Counted from the first letter of the stretch, positions 28,307-37,429 are shown. The stretch is DNA of 64,000 nucleotides from Pacificispira spongiicola (GCF_012926505.1 NZ_JABBNT010000004.1:124001-188000); one strand, 5' to 3'. The notes: generated from the sequence alone by a model not told the origin. Translations and numbers: made by a program.

Positions 28307-28347
28307 TATCGATTTGACGGTATTCACGTGTTGCGCTGCAAAATATT

Positions 28348-28375
28348 TTGACACTGCCGAACGACTCCTTAGTGT
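28348..28375 (+). promoter_or_regulatory. Candidate sdh promoter
   Basis: TTGACA (28348-28353) with a 16-base spacer to TAGTGT (28370-28375). The -35 is perfect, the -10 is poor. It would give an unusually long leader of about 240 bases before sdhC. Confidence 0.4.
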
Positions 28376-28424
28376 TAGGGCGCGCGGGATAGGGGATTGT
28401 TCGTTTCTGCGATAGTCAGGCGAA

Positions 28425-28454
28425 GCTTGGCCTGTCTGGGCTTGACCTGTCTGG
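28425..28454. repeat. Tandem 15-bp repeat in the sdh leader
   Basis: GCTTGGCCTGTCTGG (28425-28439) is followed directly by GCTTGACCTGTCTGG (28440-28454), with one mismatch. It lies in the untranslated leader of sdhC. Confidence 0.7.
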
Positions 28455-28622
28455 AACGCCGTTCATCCCCGCGTCGGCGCCTCCACATCCGTTTGGATCG
28501 GCCAGTCGGCTTCGGCCGTTACTGACCTACCGATTGGGGTGATGGGGATGAGCCAATGATAATCACGGGCAGGCTGGGGCATCGATCCCGGCCTTCAACG
28601 TGCGAAGAAAGGGTTTCGGGGC

Positions 28623-29009
28623 ATGACCACTCAAGACAGACCGCTTTCCCCACATCTGCAAGTCTATCGCTGGCAATGGACGATGGCCTATTCGATCCTG
28701 CACCGCGCGACCGGTATCGCGCTGGGCGTCGGTACGCTTTTGCTCGTGTGGTGGCTGATCGCGCTGGCCACCGGGCCGGAAGCGTTCGACACCGTTCAGG
28801 CCGTGGTCGGCAGCTTCATCGGCCGCCTCTTCCTGTTCGGCTGGACCTTCGCCATGTTCTATCACCTGGGCAATGGCATCCGGCACCTGTTCTGGGATGC
28901 GGGCAAGGGATTCGAATTGGAAATCGCCGCCATCACCGGCCATGCGGTGCCGGTAAGCGCCGCGGTGCTGACGCTGATCGCTTGGGCGATCGGCTACGCA
29001 GTCGCCTGA
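28623..29009 (+). CDS. sdhC: Succinate dehydrogenase cytochrome b556 subunit
   Basis: The 128-residue membrane anchor begins RPLSPHLQVYRWQWTMAYSILHRATG, the family signature for quinone and haem binding (SxxHRxTG). It has three membrane helices, and helix 2 carries the haem-ligand His in FYHLGNGIRHLFWD. It is the first gene of sdhCDAB, respiratory complex II in the inner membrane. Confidence 0.97.
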   Translation: MTTQDRPLSPHLQVYRWQWTMAYSILHRATGIALGVGTLLLVWWLIALATGPEAFDTVQAVVGSFIGRLFLFGWTFAMFYHLGNGIRHLFWDAGKGFELEIAAITGHAVPVSAAVLTLIAWAIGYAVA

Positions 29010-29028
29010 GTTTAGGGAGGAAACGACA

Positions 29029-29406
29029 ATGCTTAAATCACCTCTCGGGCAGGTTCGCGGCCTCGGTTCCGCGAAGAACGGGACCCATCACTGGTGGGCG
29101 CAGCGTGTCACCGCCGTGGCGCTGGTGCCGCTGACCCTGTGGTTCGTGTTCTCGCTGGCCTTCAATGTCGGCGGAGATTTCGTGGCGATGCAGGCCTGGC
29201 TGGCCACACCGTCCAACGCGATCCTGATGCTGCTGCTCATCGTGGCGACATTCCATCACCTGCATCTCGGTGTGCAAGTCGTCATCGAAGACTACATTCA
29301 CGCAGAAGGCGCCAAAATCGCGATGATGATGGTGGTCAAGCTGGGCTCGTTTGCACTGGCGGTCGCCGCCGGTTTCGCCGTGCTGAAAGTTGCTTTCGCC
29401 GCGTAA
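29029..29406 (+). CDS. sdhD: Succinate dehydrogenase hydrophobic membrane anchor subunit
   Basis: The 125-residue anchor has three helices. It begins with the family pattern PLGQVRGLGSAKNGTHHWWAQRVTAVALVPL and has the FHHLHLGVQVVIEDYIH segment with likely haem-ligand histidine. It lies 19 bases after sdhC behind a GGAGGAAA site. Confidence 0.97.
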   Translation: MLKSPLGQVRGLGSAKNGTHHWWAQRVTAVALVPLTLWFVFSLAFNVGGDFVAMQAWLATPSNAILMLLLIVATFHHLHLGVQVVIEDYIHAEGAKIAMMMVVKLGSFALAVAAGFAVLKVAFAA

Positions 29407-29450
29407 GCCCTGCCGGTCAGGCGGTTTGACGCGATGAAGAGGATCGAGAA

Positions 29451-31244
29451 ATGACGAATTCCTATACGATTGTTGACCATACCTACGATGTGGTCGTTGT
29501 CGGTGCGGGCGGCGCCGGTTTGCGCGCCACCTTCGGGCTGGCGGAAAAAGGGCTGAAAACAGCCTGTGTGACCAAGGTCTTCCCGACCCGTTCCCATACC
29601 GTGGCGGCGCAGGGCGGGATTTCCGCCTCACTGGGCAATATGGGCCCGGACGACTGGCGCTGGCACATGTATGACACGGTCAAGGGTTCCGACTGGCTGG
29701 GCGACCAGGACGCCATCGAATACATGGTGCGCGAGGCGGTCCCGGCGATCATCGAATTGGAACATTACGGCGTTCCGTTCAGCCGCACCGAAGACGGCAA
29801 GATTTATCAGCGCCCGTTCGGCGGCATGACCACCGAATACGGCGAAGGCCCGCCGGCCCAGCGGACCTGCGCGGCCGCCGACCGGACCGGTCACGCCATG
29901 CTGCACACGCTGTATCAGCAGTCGCTGAAGCATGACGCGGAATTCTTCATCGAATATTTCGCCATCGACCTGATCATGGGCGAGGACGGAAGCTGCCAGG
30001 GCGTTCTGGCCTGGAACCTGGACGACGGCACGTTGCACCGCTTCATCGCGAAACAGACGGTGCTGGCGACCGGCGGCTACGGGCGTATCTTCTTCTCCGC
30101 CACGTCGGCGCATACCTGCACGGGCGACGGCGGCGGCATGGTCCTGCGCGCCGGTCTGCCGCTCCAGGATTGCGAATTCGTCCAGTTCCACCCGACCGGT
30201 ATTTACGGCGCGGGCTGCCTGATCACCGAAGGCGTGCGCGGCGAGGGCGGCTATCTCACCAACTCCGAAGGGGAGCGGTTCATGGAACGCTATGCCCCGT
30301 CGGCGAAGGATTTGGCCAGCCGGGATGTCGTGTCCCGCTCGATGACCATGGAAATCCGCGAAGGCCGCGGTGTCGGGGCGAACAAGGATCACATCCACCT
30401 GCACCTGGAACATCTGGCGCCGGAAGTCATCCACGAACGCCTGCCGGGCATCGCGGAAACGGCGAAGATTTTCGCCGGTGTCGATGTGACCAAGGAACCG
30501 ATCCCAGTCATCCCGACCTGCCACTACAATATGGGCGGCATCCAGACCAACTATCACGGCGAGGTCGTCACCCTGAAGGACGGCAATCCGGATCAGGTGG
30601 TGCCGGGCCTGATGGCGGCGGGCGAGGCGGCCTGCGTGTCCGTGCACGGGGCCAACCGCCTTGGCTCCAACTCGCTGCTCGATCTCGTCGTCTTCGGACG
30701 GTCGGTCGCCAATCGCTGTGCCGAAACCGTTGACCCGAACGAGGCGACCCGCCCGATCGCGAAGGATGCGACCGATGCGGCCATCGATCGCTTCGACCGT
30801 CTGCGGCATGCCAAGGGGTCGACGACGACGGCGGAACTGCGCGGTCGGATGCAGCGCATCATGCAGAACAACTGTGCGGTCTTCCGGACCGGCGAAGTGC
30901 TGCACGAAGGCGTCGAGGAACTGAAGAAGGTTTGGGCCGCGAAGGACGATATCAAAGTGTCGGACCGCGGCATGGTCTGGAATTCGGATCTGGTCGAAAC
31001 GCTGGAATTCGAAAACCTGATCGGTCAGGCCATGGTTACCATCGTCGGTGCCGAAAACCGCAAGGAAAGCCGCGGTGCGCAAGCGCGGGAGGATTACCCG
31101 GACCGCGATGACGAAAACTGGATGAAGCATACGCTGGCCTGGATCGGTGAGGACGGCAACGTCACGCTGGACTATCGCCCGGTGCATATGCAGCCGATGT
31201 CGAACGACGTGAAGGCGGTTCCGCCCAAAGCGCGCGTCTATTAA
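29451..31244 (+). CDS. sdhA: Succinate dehydrogenase flavoprotein subunit
   Basis: The 597-residue catalytic subunit oxidises succinate to fumarate. It has the FAD-binding [21 protein letters not shown]. The covalent-FAD His lies in [10 protein letters not shown], the active site in [20 protein letters not shown], and the conserved CHYNMGGI in the capping domain. The GAGGA ribosome site is good. Length is standard. Confidence 0.98.
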   Translation: MTNSYTIVDHTYDVVVVGAGGAGLRATFGLAEKGLKTACVTKVFPTRSHTVAAQGGISASLGNMGPDDWRWHMYDTVKGSDWLGDQDAIEYMVREAVPAIIELEHYGVPFSRTEDGKIYQRPFGGMTTEYGEGPPAQRTCAAADRTGHAMLHTLYQQSLKHDAEFFIEYFAIDLIMGEDGSCQGVLAWNLDDGTLHRFIAKQTVLATGGYGRIFFSATSAHTCTGDGGGMVLRAGLPLQDCEFVQFHPTGIYGAGCLITEGVRGEGGYLTNSEGERFMERYAPSAKDLASRDVVSRSMTMEIREGRGVGANKDHIHLHLEHLAPEVIHERLPGIAETAKIFAGVDVTKEPIPVIPTCHYNMGGIQTNYHGEVVTLKDGNPDQVVPGLMAAGEAACVSVHGANRLGSNSLLDLVVFGRSVANRCAETVDPNEATRPIAKDATDAAIDRFDRLRHAKGSTTTAELRGRMQRIMQNNCAVFRTGEVLHEGVEELKKVWAAKDDIKVSDRGMVWNSDLVETLEFENLIGQAMVTIVGAENRKESRGAQAREDYPDRDDENWMKHTLAWIGEDGNVTLDYRPVHMQPMSNDVKAVPPKARVY

Positions 31245-31271
31245 TCGCCGACCGGTAGGAAGGATAAGAAA

Positions 31272-32054
31272 ATGGCTGAATTCTCGCTTCCCGCCAATTC
31301 CAAGATTGGTAAGGGCAAGTCCTGGCCCGCCAAGACCGGCGGCAAGAACATCAAGAAGTTTAACATTTATCGGTGGAATCCGGACGATGGGAAGACGCCG
31401 CAGGTCGATACCTATGAAATCGATCTGGACGAATGCGGCCCGATGGTTCTGGACGCCCTGATCAAGATCAAGAACGAGACGGATCAGACCCTGACGTTCC
31501 GGCGGTCCTGCCGTGAAGGCATCTGCGGGTCCTGCGCGATGAATATCGACGGGACCAACACTCTGGCCTGTACCAAGTTCATCGACGATGTGAAGGAAGA
31601 GGTGAATATCTATCCTCTGCCGCATATGAGCGTCGTGAAGGATCTGGTGCCGGACCTGAACAATGCCTATGCGCAGTTGGCGTCGGTCGAGCCGTGGCTG
31701 AAATCCAAAACGCCGCCGCCGCCGGATAAGGAACGCAAGCAGACACCGGAAGACCGGCGGAAGCTGGATGGTCTGTACGAATGCATCCTGTGCTTCTCCT
31801 GCGCCACGTCCTGTCCCAGCTATTGGTGGAACAGCGACCGGTATCTCGGCCCGGCCGTGTTGCTGCAGGCCTATCGCTGGCTGATCGACAGCCGCGACGA
31901 GGCGACGGGCGAACGGCTGGACAATTTGGAAGACCCTTTCCGGCTGTACCGTTGCCACACGATCATGAACTGCTCCAAGACCTGCCCGAAGGGGTTGAAC
32001 CCGGCCAAGGCGATCGCGGAGATCAAGAAGATGATGGTTGCCCGACAAGGGTAA
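31272..32054 (+). CDS. sdhB: Succinate dehydrogenase iron-sulfur subunit
   Basis: The 260-residue protein carries three clusters: 2Fe-2S ligands in [17 protein letters not shown], 4Fe-4S ligands in [17 protein letters not shown], and 3Fe-4S ligands in [17 protein letters not shown]. It passes electrons from SdhA to quinone. It is the last gene of the operon, followed by a bidirectional terminator. Confidence 0.98.
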   Translation: MAEFSLPANSKIGKGKSWPAKTGGKNIKKFNIYRWNPDDGKTPQVDTYEIDLDECGPMVLDALIKIKNETDQTLTFRRSCREGICGSCAMNIDGTNTLACTKFIDDVKEEVNIYPLPHMSVVKDLVPDLNNAYAQLASVEPWLKSKTPPPPDKERKQTPEDRRKLDGLYECILCFSCATSCPSYWWNSDRYLGPAVLLQAYRWLIDSRDEATGERLDNLEDPFRLYRCHTIMNCSKTCPKGLNPAKAIAEIKKMMVARQG

Positions 32055-32082
32055 CGGTCGGTCCGTTGTTTTCGGACAAAAC

Positions 32083-32113
32083 AAAAGCCGGGCCTCGCGG
32101 AGGTCCGGCTTTT
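32083..32113 (+). terminator. Bidirectional terminator after sdhB
   Basis: A 14-bp stem (32083-32096 with 32100-32113, one G-T wobble) with a GCG loop is flanked by AAAA and TTTTT. It can end both sdhCDAB and the convergent minus-strand gene. Confidence 0.92.
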
Positions 32114-32129
32114 TGTTTCAGACGGCCAT

Positions 32130-32543
32130 TTATTTAGGGCTGGGGTCGAGTGTACCGCTGTCCGGAAGTTTTCCGAACATGGCCGGAAGGACGACGGCGG
32201 ATTGCGGGTCCAGCGCGGAATCCGTGGCCGGCGGGCCGGCCGCCGGGGCGATATCCATCAGATTTTCGATTTCGGGTTCCGACGCGACTTCGGTCGGGGC
32301 TGTATCGAACAGGGTGGTCGTGCCCAGCGCCATCATACCCAACAGGAAGGCGATGCCGACCACGACCGCCACCCTCGATACGCGACGCCGCGACCGGCGC
32401 GCGGGCACGGTGGCCAGCGTCGGCGAGGCGGTCGAAGCGTCGGCGAGTTTTTGGCGCGCGTCAAGCCACGCCCCATCCAGGCCGCGATCCTGTAGCGCAT
32501 CCTTCAGCTCACGCCGAGGGCGATTTAGATACGGACTCGTCAT
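32130..32543 (-). CDS. Single-pass membrane protein of unknown function
   Basis: The 137-residue protein has a basic cytoplasmic N-terminal part (ARRSRRRVSR), one membrane helix (about 58-78, VAVVVGIAFLLGMMALGTTTLF) and a low-complexity Ala/Pro/Asp-rich exterior tail. It is convergent with sdhB. The start has no obvious ribosome site. I recognise no family; it could be lineage-specific. Confidence 0.55.
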   Translation of the reverse strand: MTSPYLNRPRRELKDALQDRGLDGAWLDARQKLADASTASPTLATVPARRSRRRVSRVAVVVGIAFLLGMMALGTTTLFDTAPTEVASEPEIENLMDIAPAAGPPATDSALDPQSAVVLPAMFGKLPDSGTLDPSPK

Positions 32544-32855
32544 GTTCGATTTAATGCACCCACCGCGACACGGGGACGGGCAGGGTGTCTCTTTTTCCCC
32601 TATTTGGGCGCGGTGTTTATCACGGTTCGGTGATTTTGCCCAGCCTTCGAGGTAAAAAATGCAACTTTCGCAACGGATTCGACATATTCTTGCGTTGGGG
32701 CGGTAGTCAGGAACCCCGACGACGGTAAATTATCGGTCCTTGTGCGGGCCGCGGGCCGCCTCCCGCGTTTTCGATTCCTTAACCAAATTTCCTTATTTTC
32801 CGTCGCGTCGTGACGCGGCGCCGGGCGGCTGCCGATTTTTAGGGAGAGTGGGGTG
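32544..32855. other. Divergent intergenic region
   Basis: About 310 bases without a gene, between two divergent small genes. It contains a small hairpin (ATCAC/GTGAT near 32619-32634) and a T-rich patch near 32770-32800 that could hold promoters. Nothing else is seen. Confidence 0.5.
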
Positions 32856-33305
32856 ATGGATGGCTTTATGGTTTCTCGACACTTTGGACCGGCTGCGCAT
32901 TTACCGCGCCTATCGGCCGTGACGGCTTTGGTGGTCCTGCTTCTTGGCTCGACCCTATTTCTAAGTCCTGTTCATGCGTCGTCCGCTCCGCCGGCAGGCG
33001 GTCCGCTGTATTTCGATATGGGGTCGACCATGATTCAGTACGAATCAGGAAACTGTGGTTATCGGTCCGTGTTGATCAGCTATCAGATGGAATACAAAGA
33101 CCCGTTGCACGAAGCGACGCTGACCGGATATCGCCCGAAAACGGAAGCGGTTGTGTTCGATGGGTTGACCGACTATGCGCAGTCGGCACGAAAGCCTAAC
33201 CTCAAGAAGGTAACCAGCGTGATTAGACACGCGGTTCAAGACCTGTTGGGCGCGGATGTCGTTTCGGACGTGTTCGTTACCCGAATGGAAATCCTGGGTA
33301 ATTGA
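32856..33305 (+). CDS. Exported FliL-like small protein
   Basis: About 149 residues: an N-terminal signal or anchor (SAVTALVVLLLGSTLFLSPVHA), then a domain with SVLISYQMEYKDP and a C-terminal RHAVQDLLGADVVSDVFVTRMEIL. This layout resembles the periplasmic part of FliL-type flagellar proteins. The ATG at 32856 has GGGAGAG seven bases upstream and is preferred to the GTG at 32853. No flagellar gene is near, so it would be an orphan. The family call is tentative. Confidence 0.5.
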   Translation: MDGFMVSRHFGPAAHLPRLSAVTALVVLLLGSTLFLSPVHASSAPPAGGPLYFDMGSTMIQYESGNCGYRSVLISYQMEYKDPLHEATLTGYRPKTEAVVFDGLTDYAQSARKPNLKKVTSVIRHAVQDLLGADVVSDVFVTRMEILGN

Positions 33306-33311
33306 CCGATC

Positions 33312-33842
33312 CTATAGCGGCGCGGGCAGGCGGCAGGGCGCATCCGCGCCGAGCCGTAGCGTCAGGGTCCCGGATTCGCCACCGCTTTCGCTGACCCAAC
33401 GTCCCGTCATCAGGAACAATCCGGGTTCGAAATAGCCCTCGAAATACCCGTCGGATACGAAATTTTCGCTGGTTGCGTTGCGCTCCCACATTCGGAACGA
33501 TCGGTCTTCCGCCCGATAAATAACTTCCGCTTCGACATAGTTGATCTCGTCGATCGGGCCGGTGACGTAGCGGGTTACACCGGTCAAACGCAGGCGACCG
33601 TCGGGAAGTTCTTCGCGTTTGTCGAACTCGATTTTCAGGCATTGGACGGCCTGGTCCGCCAGCACCCTCTCCGAGTCCCAAATAAAGACACCGCTATAGG
33701 CGGTCCCCGGTTCCGACGTCGAGGCGATCCGACCGGGTGTCTGGCAGGCTGTCATCGCCAGGGAAAGGCCGGCCAGCAACAGATACGGGAATAGCCCCTG
33801 CCACCGGCCCCTGTTTCTATGGCGATGGGAGATGCGGATCAT
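33312..33842 (-). CDS. Lipoprotein of unknown function
   Basis: The 176-residue protein has a basic start, a hydrophobic stretch (LFPYLLLAGLSLAM) and a lipobox LAMTAC with Cys33, so it is a predicted lipoprotein. The mature domain is beta-rich with conserved-looking YFEGYFEPGLFLMTGRWV. It is convergent with the FliL-like gene (six bases apart) and starts four bases after the VOC gene stop, so it may be co-transcribed with that gene. I do not recognise the family. Confidence 0.75.
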   Translation of the reverse strand: MIRISHRHRNRGRWQGLFPYLLLAGLSLAMTACQTPGRIASTSEPGTAYSGVFIWDSERVLADQAVQCLKIEFDKREELPDGRLRLTGVTRYVTGPIDEINYVEAEVIYRAEDRSFRMWERNATSENFVSDGYFEGYFEPGLFLMTGRWVSESGGESGTLTLRLGADAPCRLPAPL

Positions 33843-33846
33843 GCGA

Positions 33847-34740
33847 TCACACCTGCGCGAAAGCGAGGGCGCAGCCGTAAAGGCCGGTCCCCGGTACGAT
33901 CAATCCGGCGCGTGCCCACATCGTTTCGATGCCGGCCCCGGTCAGACGCCTTTCCATCGCGGACAGGTCCGTGACGCTGATCCGCATGGCGGCGAAATGC
34001 GGTGTGGCGGGGGAGTTAGGCATCGCCCCCGTCCCATACCAGTCGTGATAGGCTGCTGGGGTCAAAACCCGCACGCGCCCCCGCATGGTTTCGCAGGTGA
34101 GCCCCTCCGCATCCAGGGTTACGGCCTCCGGCACCTGCATCTTTCCGAATAGATCGGACAGGGATGCCGGGTCGTCGGCAATCATGACGACTTCCTCCAC
34201 GGTCTGGGCTCCGTTGGCATGGGTCTGATAGGCGGGTTTCCAGAAGTATTCCGGGGCATGCTGCTGACAGGTGAAGAAAACGGCCTCCGGCGTTTCCGGC
34301 GGCGGGACGAAGGCCAGCGAGAAGGCGACCCGAACTTTTTCGCCATCCGGCAATATGGCCTGCCGTTCAAAATCGAACCGATCCAGATCGGGCAGGCCCC
34401 GTTCCGCGAATTGGTCCCTGTCCGCCTGGGCGTCCCGGCTTTCGAAGACCAGCATGGCAAGGCCTTCCCGGGATTTCAGATAGCTGTCGAGATACGTCCC
34501 GAAGCTGAAACTGCGCGGCCCATGCGGGAACAGGTTTTCCGGTTCCGCGACCTCAATGATTTCCAGGAAACTACCCTGCAACTGAACCAGCCGGTTGGAC
34601 GTGCCCCAGGGGTGTATAGCGCGGGGCGTCACGGTGAACCCCAGTGTCTCATAGGTTTCCGCGGCGCGGTCGAGGTTCGACACGGCAAGCACGAGATGGT
34701 CGATTCCGCGGTCGGGCAGATATATCTGGGTTCTGGTCAT
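33847..34740 (-). CDS. VOC-superfamily (glyoxalase-like) protein
   Basis: The 297-residue protein has an N-terminal glyoxalase-like half, GIDHLVLAVSNLDRAAETYETLGFTVTPRA, with metal-ligand candidates His and Glu (LEIIEVAEP). The C-terminal half is a more divergent paralogous module (EEVVMIADDPASLSDLFGKM). The start at 34740 is chosen because the sequence before it is not conserved. The substrate is unknown. It is upstream of the lipoprotein gene. Confidence 0.85.
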   Translation of the reverse strand: MTRTQIYLPDRGIDHLVLAVSNLDRAAETYETLGFTVTPRAIHPWGTSNRLVQLQGSFLEIIEVAEPENLFPHGPRSFSFGTYLDSYLKSREGLAMLVFESRDAQADRDQFAERGLPDLDRFDFERQAILPDGEKVRVAFSLAFVPPPETPEAVFFTCQQHAPEYFWKPAYQTHANGAQTVEEVVMIADDPASLSDLFGKMQVPEAVTLDAEGLTCETMRGRVRVLTPAAYHDWYGTGAMPNSPATPHFAAMRISVTDLSAMERRLTGAGIETMWARAGLIVPGTGLYGCALAFAQV

Positions 34741-34851
34741 TGTCTGGGCGGGCTTTCTTTCGCGTCGTGCCAATATGTTAACCTGAATTTAAGGGTGACC
34801 GTCCTTCATTGTAAGCGTTCGATCAACAATCCGCATTCCAGGATCTCACAT

Positions 34852-35394
34852 ATGAGCATGATGGCACGATCCCCCAAGTATCTAATTGTAGAGGCGTTGG
34901 CCGCGTTGGTCGTTGCGACGATTGTTGTCGTCGGCGCGAATGCGGTACGGGCGGCGGATATTGAACCGCTTGTGCCGCCGACGGGCGATGTGCTCCTGAC
35001 TGTCGGTGGGGCGATAGACCGGACGACGGACGGCGAATGGGCCTTGTTCGACATGGCGATGTTGGAACACCTTCCCAAGACGGTGGTTCGGACAACCACG
35101 CCTTGGACCGAGGGAGAACAAGTGTTTGAAGGCGTCCTGTTCCGCGACCTCGCGGCGTTCCTCGGGGCGTCCGGGTCCCAAGTCCAAGCGCTGGCGCTGA
35201 ATGACTATCTGATCGAAATTCCGACTTCGGATTTTGAACAGGATGAGGTTATAATCGCGTATCTACAGAACGGGCAGGAAATGTCCGTTCGGGATAAAGG
35301 CCCCTTGTGGGTGATTTATCCCGACTCGATCGAAAATCCCCACGCCCAAGCGCGGATGGTCTGGCAGTTGGTGAAGGTCATATTCGTTCAATGA
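34852..35394 (+). CDS. SUOX-fold (molybdopterin-oxidoreductase-like) periplasmic protein lacking cysteine
   Basis: The 180-residue protein has a signal peptide (ALAALVVATIVVVGANAVRA). Its domain resembles the oxidoreductase molybdopterin-binding fold: VLLTVGGAIDRT, VFEGVLFRDLAAFLGA, LNDYLIEIPTSDF, DKGPLWVIYPDS. It contains no cysteine, so the usual Mo-coordinating Cys is absent and catalysis by Mo cofactor is unlikely. The stop overlaps the following histidine kinase start (ATGA), so the two are coupled and it may act as the sensor input. Confidence 0.75.
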   Translation: MSMMARSPKYLIVEALAALVVATIVVVGANAVRAADIEPLVPPTGDVLLTVGGAIDRTTDGEWALFDMAMLEHLPKTVVRTTTPWTEGEQVFEGVLFRDLAAFLGASGSQVQALALNDYLIEIPTSDFEQDEVIIAYLQNGQEMSVRDKGPLWVIYPDSIENPHAQARMVWQLVKVIFVQ

Positions 35395-36791
35395 CCAAGA
35401 CTAGGCATCGTTCCGAATGGTTGGTCGCGGCGGTGGTGCTGTTGATCGGAATGTCCGTCGGATCGCTGCTGTTCATGGTTCAGCGTATTGACGTTTTTTC
35501 CAGCTCTTTTCGGGCGAACTATTGGGTTACGGCTCAAACCGAAAGCGACTTCCTGCGGCTTGAACAGGCCCTGAAGTTGTATATTAGCGGGTCGCCGTTC
35601 ACGGACTATAAGGACCTGCGCCTTCGTCTGGACTTGTTCTATTCAAGGCTCAGCGTTTTCTTATCGGAAGACTCGCGTGAGTTGGTCGAACTCCCCGGCG
35701 TTGAAGCATATGTGCAAGATCTCGTAAGCATGGCAGACGCATTGGATCGGATTACCGCCGATCCCGGTTTCAGAAATGGCCCTGAGGCCGAAATCGCTGT
35801 CGCGCTCTTAGAGGAGCAATGGCTGCCGCTCCATTTATGGACCCGCAAGATAATCCATGGCGAGTTATGGATGGATGAACGGGTGAGTCTGCTGTCGGAT
35901 CTGCACCGATTGCTGTGGGTGAACGCCCTGTTTCTGATCGTCAGTATCGTTGTGATCGTCGGTATTTTGATACAGCTCCGCCGCCATCGACGACTGGTCG
36001 ATATGGAACGGAATGCACGTCACGACGCGGAAATGGCAATGAAATCGCGTGATCGGTTCTTGGCATCCATGAGCCATGACTTGCGGACGCCACTGAACGC
36101 GGTCGTCGGGTTTTCCGATTTGCTGATATCCGAGATTCGGGGGCCGCTTCCCCCCGCACAGGCGGACTACATTCGGGATATTCAGGCCAGCGGCAATCAT
36201 CTGCTGGCGATGATCAACGATATTCTGGACTTTTCGAAACTGGATGCGCGAATGCGCATGCCCGTCTGGGAGCGATGCGATCTCTGCGATATCGTCGACC
36301 GCGCCGTGAAATTCGAAGAACCCGGATTCATCGCCAACGGCGGCAGGATCCGTACCCGGTGCGACAAACGCGCATTCTATGTTCGGACGGATGGTCGGCT
36401 TGCCCTTCAATGCCTGACAAACCTGATCAGCAATGCCGCGAAATTCAGCCCCGCGGACGGCACCATCGACGTGACATTGGATGATATCGGCCGCACGATC
36501 GTCGTACGTATCACGGATGAAGGGCCGGGGCTGTCCCTTAAGGAGATAGAACAGGCATTCGAACCGTTCCAGCAGATCGGCGATCCTTACAAGACGAAAG
36601 CGGGCGGGACCGGGCTTGGCCTGTCGATCTGCAAAACGATCAGCAATATCCTGGACCTGAGGCTGGAATTGGCGCCGCGTGCTGACCGTACCGGATTGCA
36701 GGTGACCTTGGAATTTACGAAATGGACGGACGACGACCGTCCCTCAGCCGACATGCAGGGCGATAAAGTCGAGGCTTCTCTCGCGAGCTAG
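35391..36791 (+). CDS. Membrane histidine kinase coupled to a SUOX-fold protein
   Basis: The 466-residue sensor kinase has a membrane helix (about 13-30), a periplasmic helical domain (about 31-174), a second helix (about 176-196), then HisKA with MSHDLRTPLN (His229) and a HATPase domain with NAAKFSP, DEGPGL and GGTGLGLSI. It lacks HAMP, receiver and HPt domains, and no response regulator is adjacent. Its ATG overlaps the stop of the SUOX-fold gene. The last 48 bases overlap the convergent dienelactone hydrolase gene. Confidence 0.93.
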   Translation: MTKTRHRSEWLVAAVVLLIGMSVGSLLFMVQRIDVFSSSFRANYWVTAQTESDFLRLEQALKLYISGSPFTDYKDLRLRLDLFYSRLSVFLSEDSRELVELPGVEAYVQDLVSMADALDRITADPGFRNGPEAEIAVALLEEQWLPLHLWTRKIIHGELWMDERVSLLSDLHRLLWVNALFLIVSIVVIVGILIQLRRHRRLVDMERNARHDAEMAMKSRDRFLASMSHDLRTPLNAVVGFSDLLISEIRGPLPPAQADYIRDIQASGNHLLAMINDILDFSKLDARMRMPVWERCDLCDIVDRAVKFEEPGFIANGGRIRTRCDKRAFYVRTDGRLALQCLTNLISNAAKFSPADGTIDVTLDDIGRTIVVRITDEGPGLSLKEIEQAFEPFQQIGDPYKTKAGGTGLGLSICKTISNILDLRLELAPRADRTGLQVTLEFTKWTDDDRPSADMQGDKVEASLAS

Positions 36792-37412
36792 TTTCGCGCT
36801 GGCTTCGTCATAGCTGGTGCGCTGGTCGCAGTTGAATCCATGCCCGGCCGGATAGACGAAGGTCTCGATTTCCGGATACATTCCTTTCAAAAGATCGGCG
36901 TCGGTGGCCGGTATCGCCTGATCCTGTTCCCCGAAATGCATCATCATCGGGCAAGCGGGGGCTTCGTCCTTGAAATCGGCGGCCTTGCCGTAATAGCAGA
37001 TCGAACAGGAAAGGCCTTTCACGCGGGCAGCGGCAATCCAGGCTAAGGCCCCGCCGTAGCAGAAGCCGATGGCACCGACCTCTAATCCCTCGGCGGACAA
37101 GGCCTTCGCACAGGCGGCGATGTCCAGGATAGGGCCGTCTTCTCCGGCCTTGCCGCGCAGACCCCGCCCGGTCTCAATGTCTCCAGGGGTGTAGCCCAAT
37201 TCGACATCGCGTTGCACGCGGTCGAAAATCTGCGGGGCCAGCGCGACATATCCTTGTACGGCGAACCGGTCGCAGATGGCGCGGATGTGAGAATTCACGC
37301 CGAAGATTTCCTGAATGACGATCATCCCGCCCCGCGCGTCGCCCTTCGGTCCGGCGCGATAGGCGCCGAATTCGAAACCATCCGCCGCAGTCAGCCGAAT
37401 TGTCGATCCCAT
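36744..37412 (-). CDS. Dienelactone hydrolase family protein
   Basis: The 222-residue alpha/beta hydrolase has the family triad Cys118 (GFCYGG), Asp164 (FGEQDQ) and His191 (PAGHGFNCD), plus the conserved Glu35 in QEIFGVN. It is probably a carboxymethylenebutenolidase-like esterase; no aromatic-degradation genes are nearby, so its real substrate is unknown. It ends inside the 3' end of the convergent kinase gene. Confidence 0.93.
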   Translation of the reverse strand: MGSTIRLTAADGFEFGAYRAGPKGDARGGMIVIQEIFGVNSHIRAICDRFAVQGYVALAPQIFDRVQRDVELGYTPGDIETGRGLRGKAGEDGPILDIAACAKALSAEGLEVGAIGFCYGGALAWIAAARVKGLSCSICYYGKAADFKDEAPACPMMMHFGEQDQAIPATDADLLKGMYPEIETFVYPAGHGFNCDQRTSYDEASAKLARERSLDFIALHVG

Positions 37413-37429
37413 GCCTATTCTCCTTACTA

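Larger units (their letters stand above)
28135..28345. other. AT-rich, DnaA/IHF-motif region (possible replication origin or complex promoter)
   Basis: This roughly 210-bp block is clearly AT-rich within GC-rich DNA. It has an exact DnaA box TTATCCACA (28241-28249) and a one-mismatch box TTTTCCACA four bases on (28253-28261). It also has an exact IHF consensus on the minus strand (28270-28282, TATCAACAACTTA) and a near match at about 28197-28209. This set is what bacterial origins carry, but flanking genes are not the usual alphaproteobacterial oriC neighbours, so the call is tentative. Confidence 0.4.
27295..28622. other. 1.3-kb gene-free region between the binding-protein gene and sdhC
   Basis: No credible gene is seen on either strand. 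The left two-thirds (to about 28,130) are GC-rich with several hairpins: GGGCGTCCGG arms at 27392-27401/27411-27420, CGTCC/GGACG near 27790-27803, and GGTCC/GGACC near 27994-28010. The right third is AT-rich with DnaA-, IHF- and Irr-like motifs, then a leader of sdhC. Confidence 0.7.

Noticed and set aside
29628-32084. An 818-codon open frame antisense to sdhA-sdhB
   Set aside because: It is a GC-driven mirror of real sdh genes; the sequence is low-complexity Arg/His/Asp-rich and has no family features.
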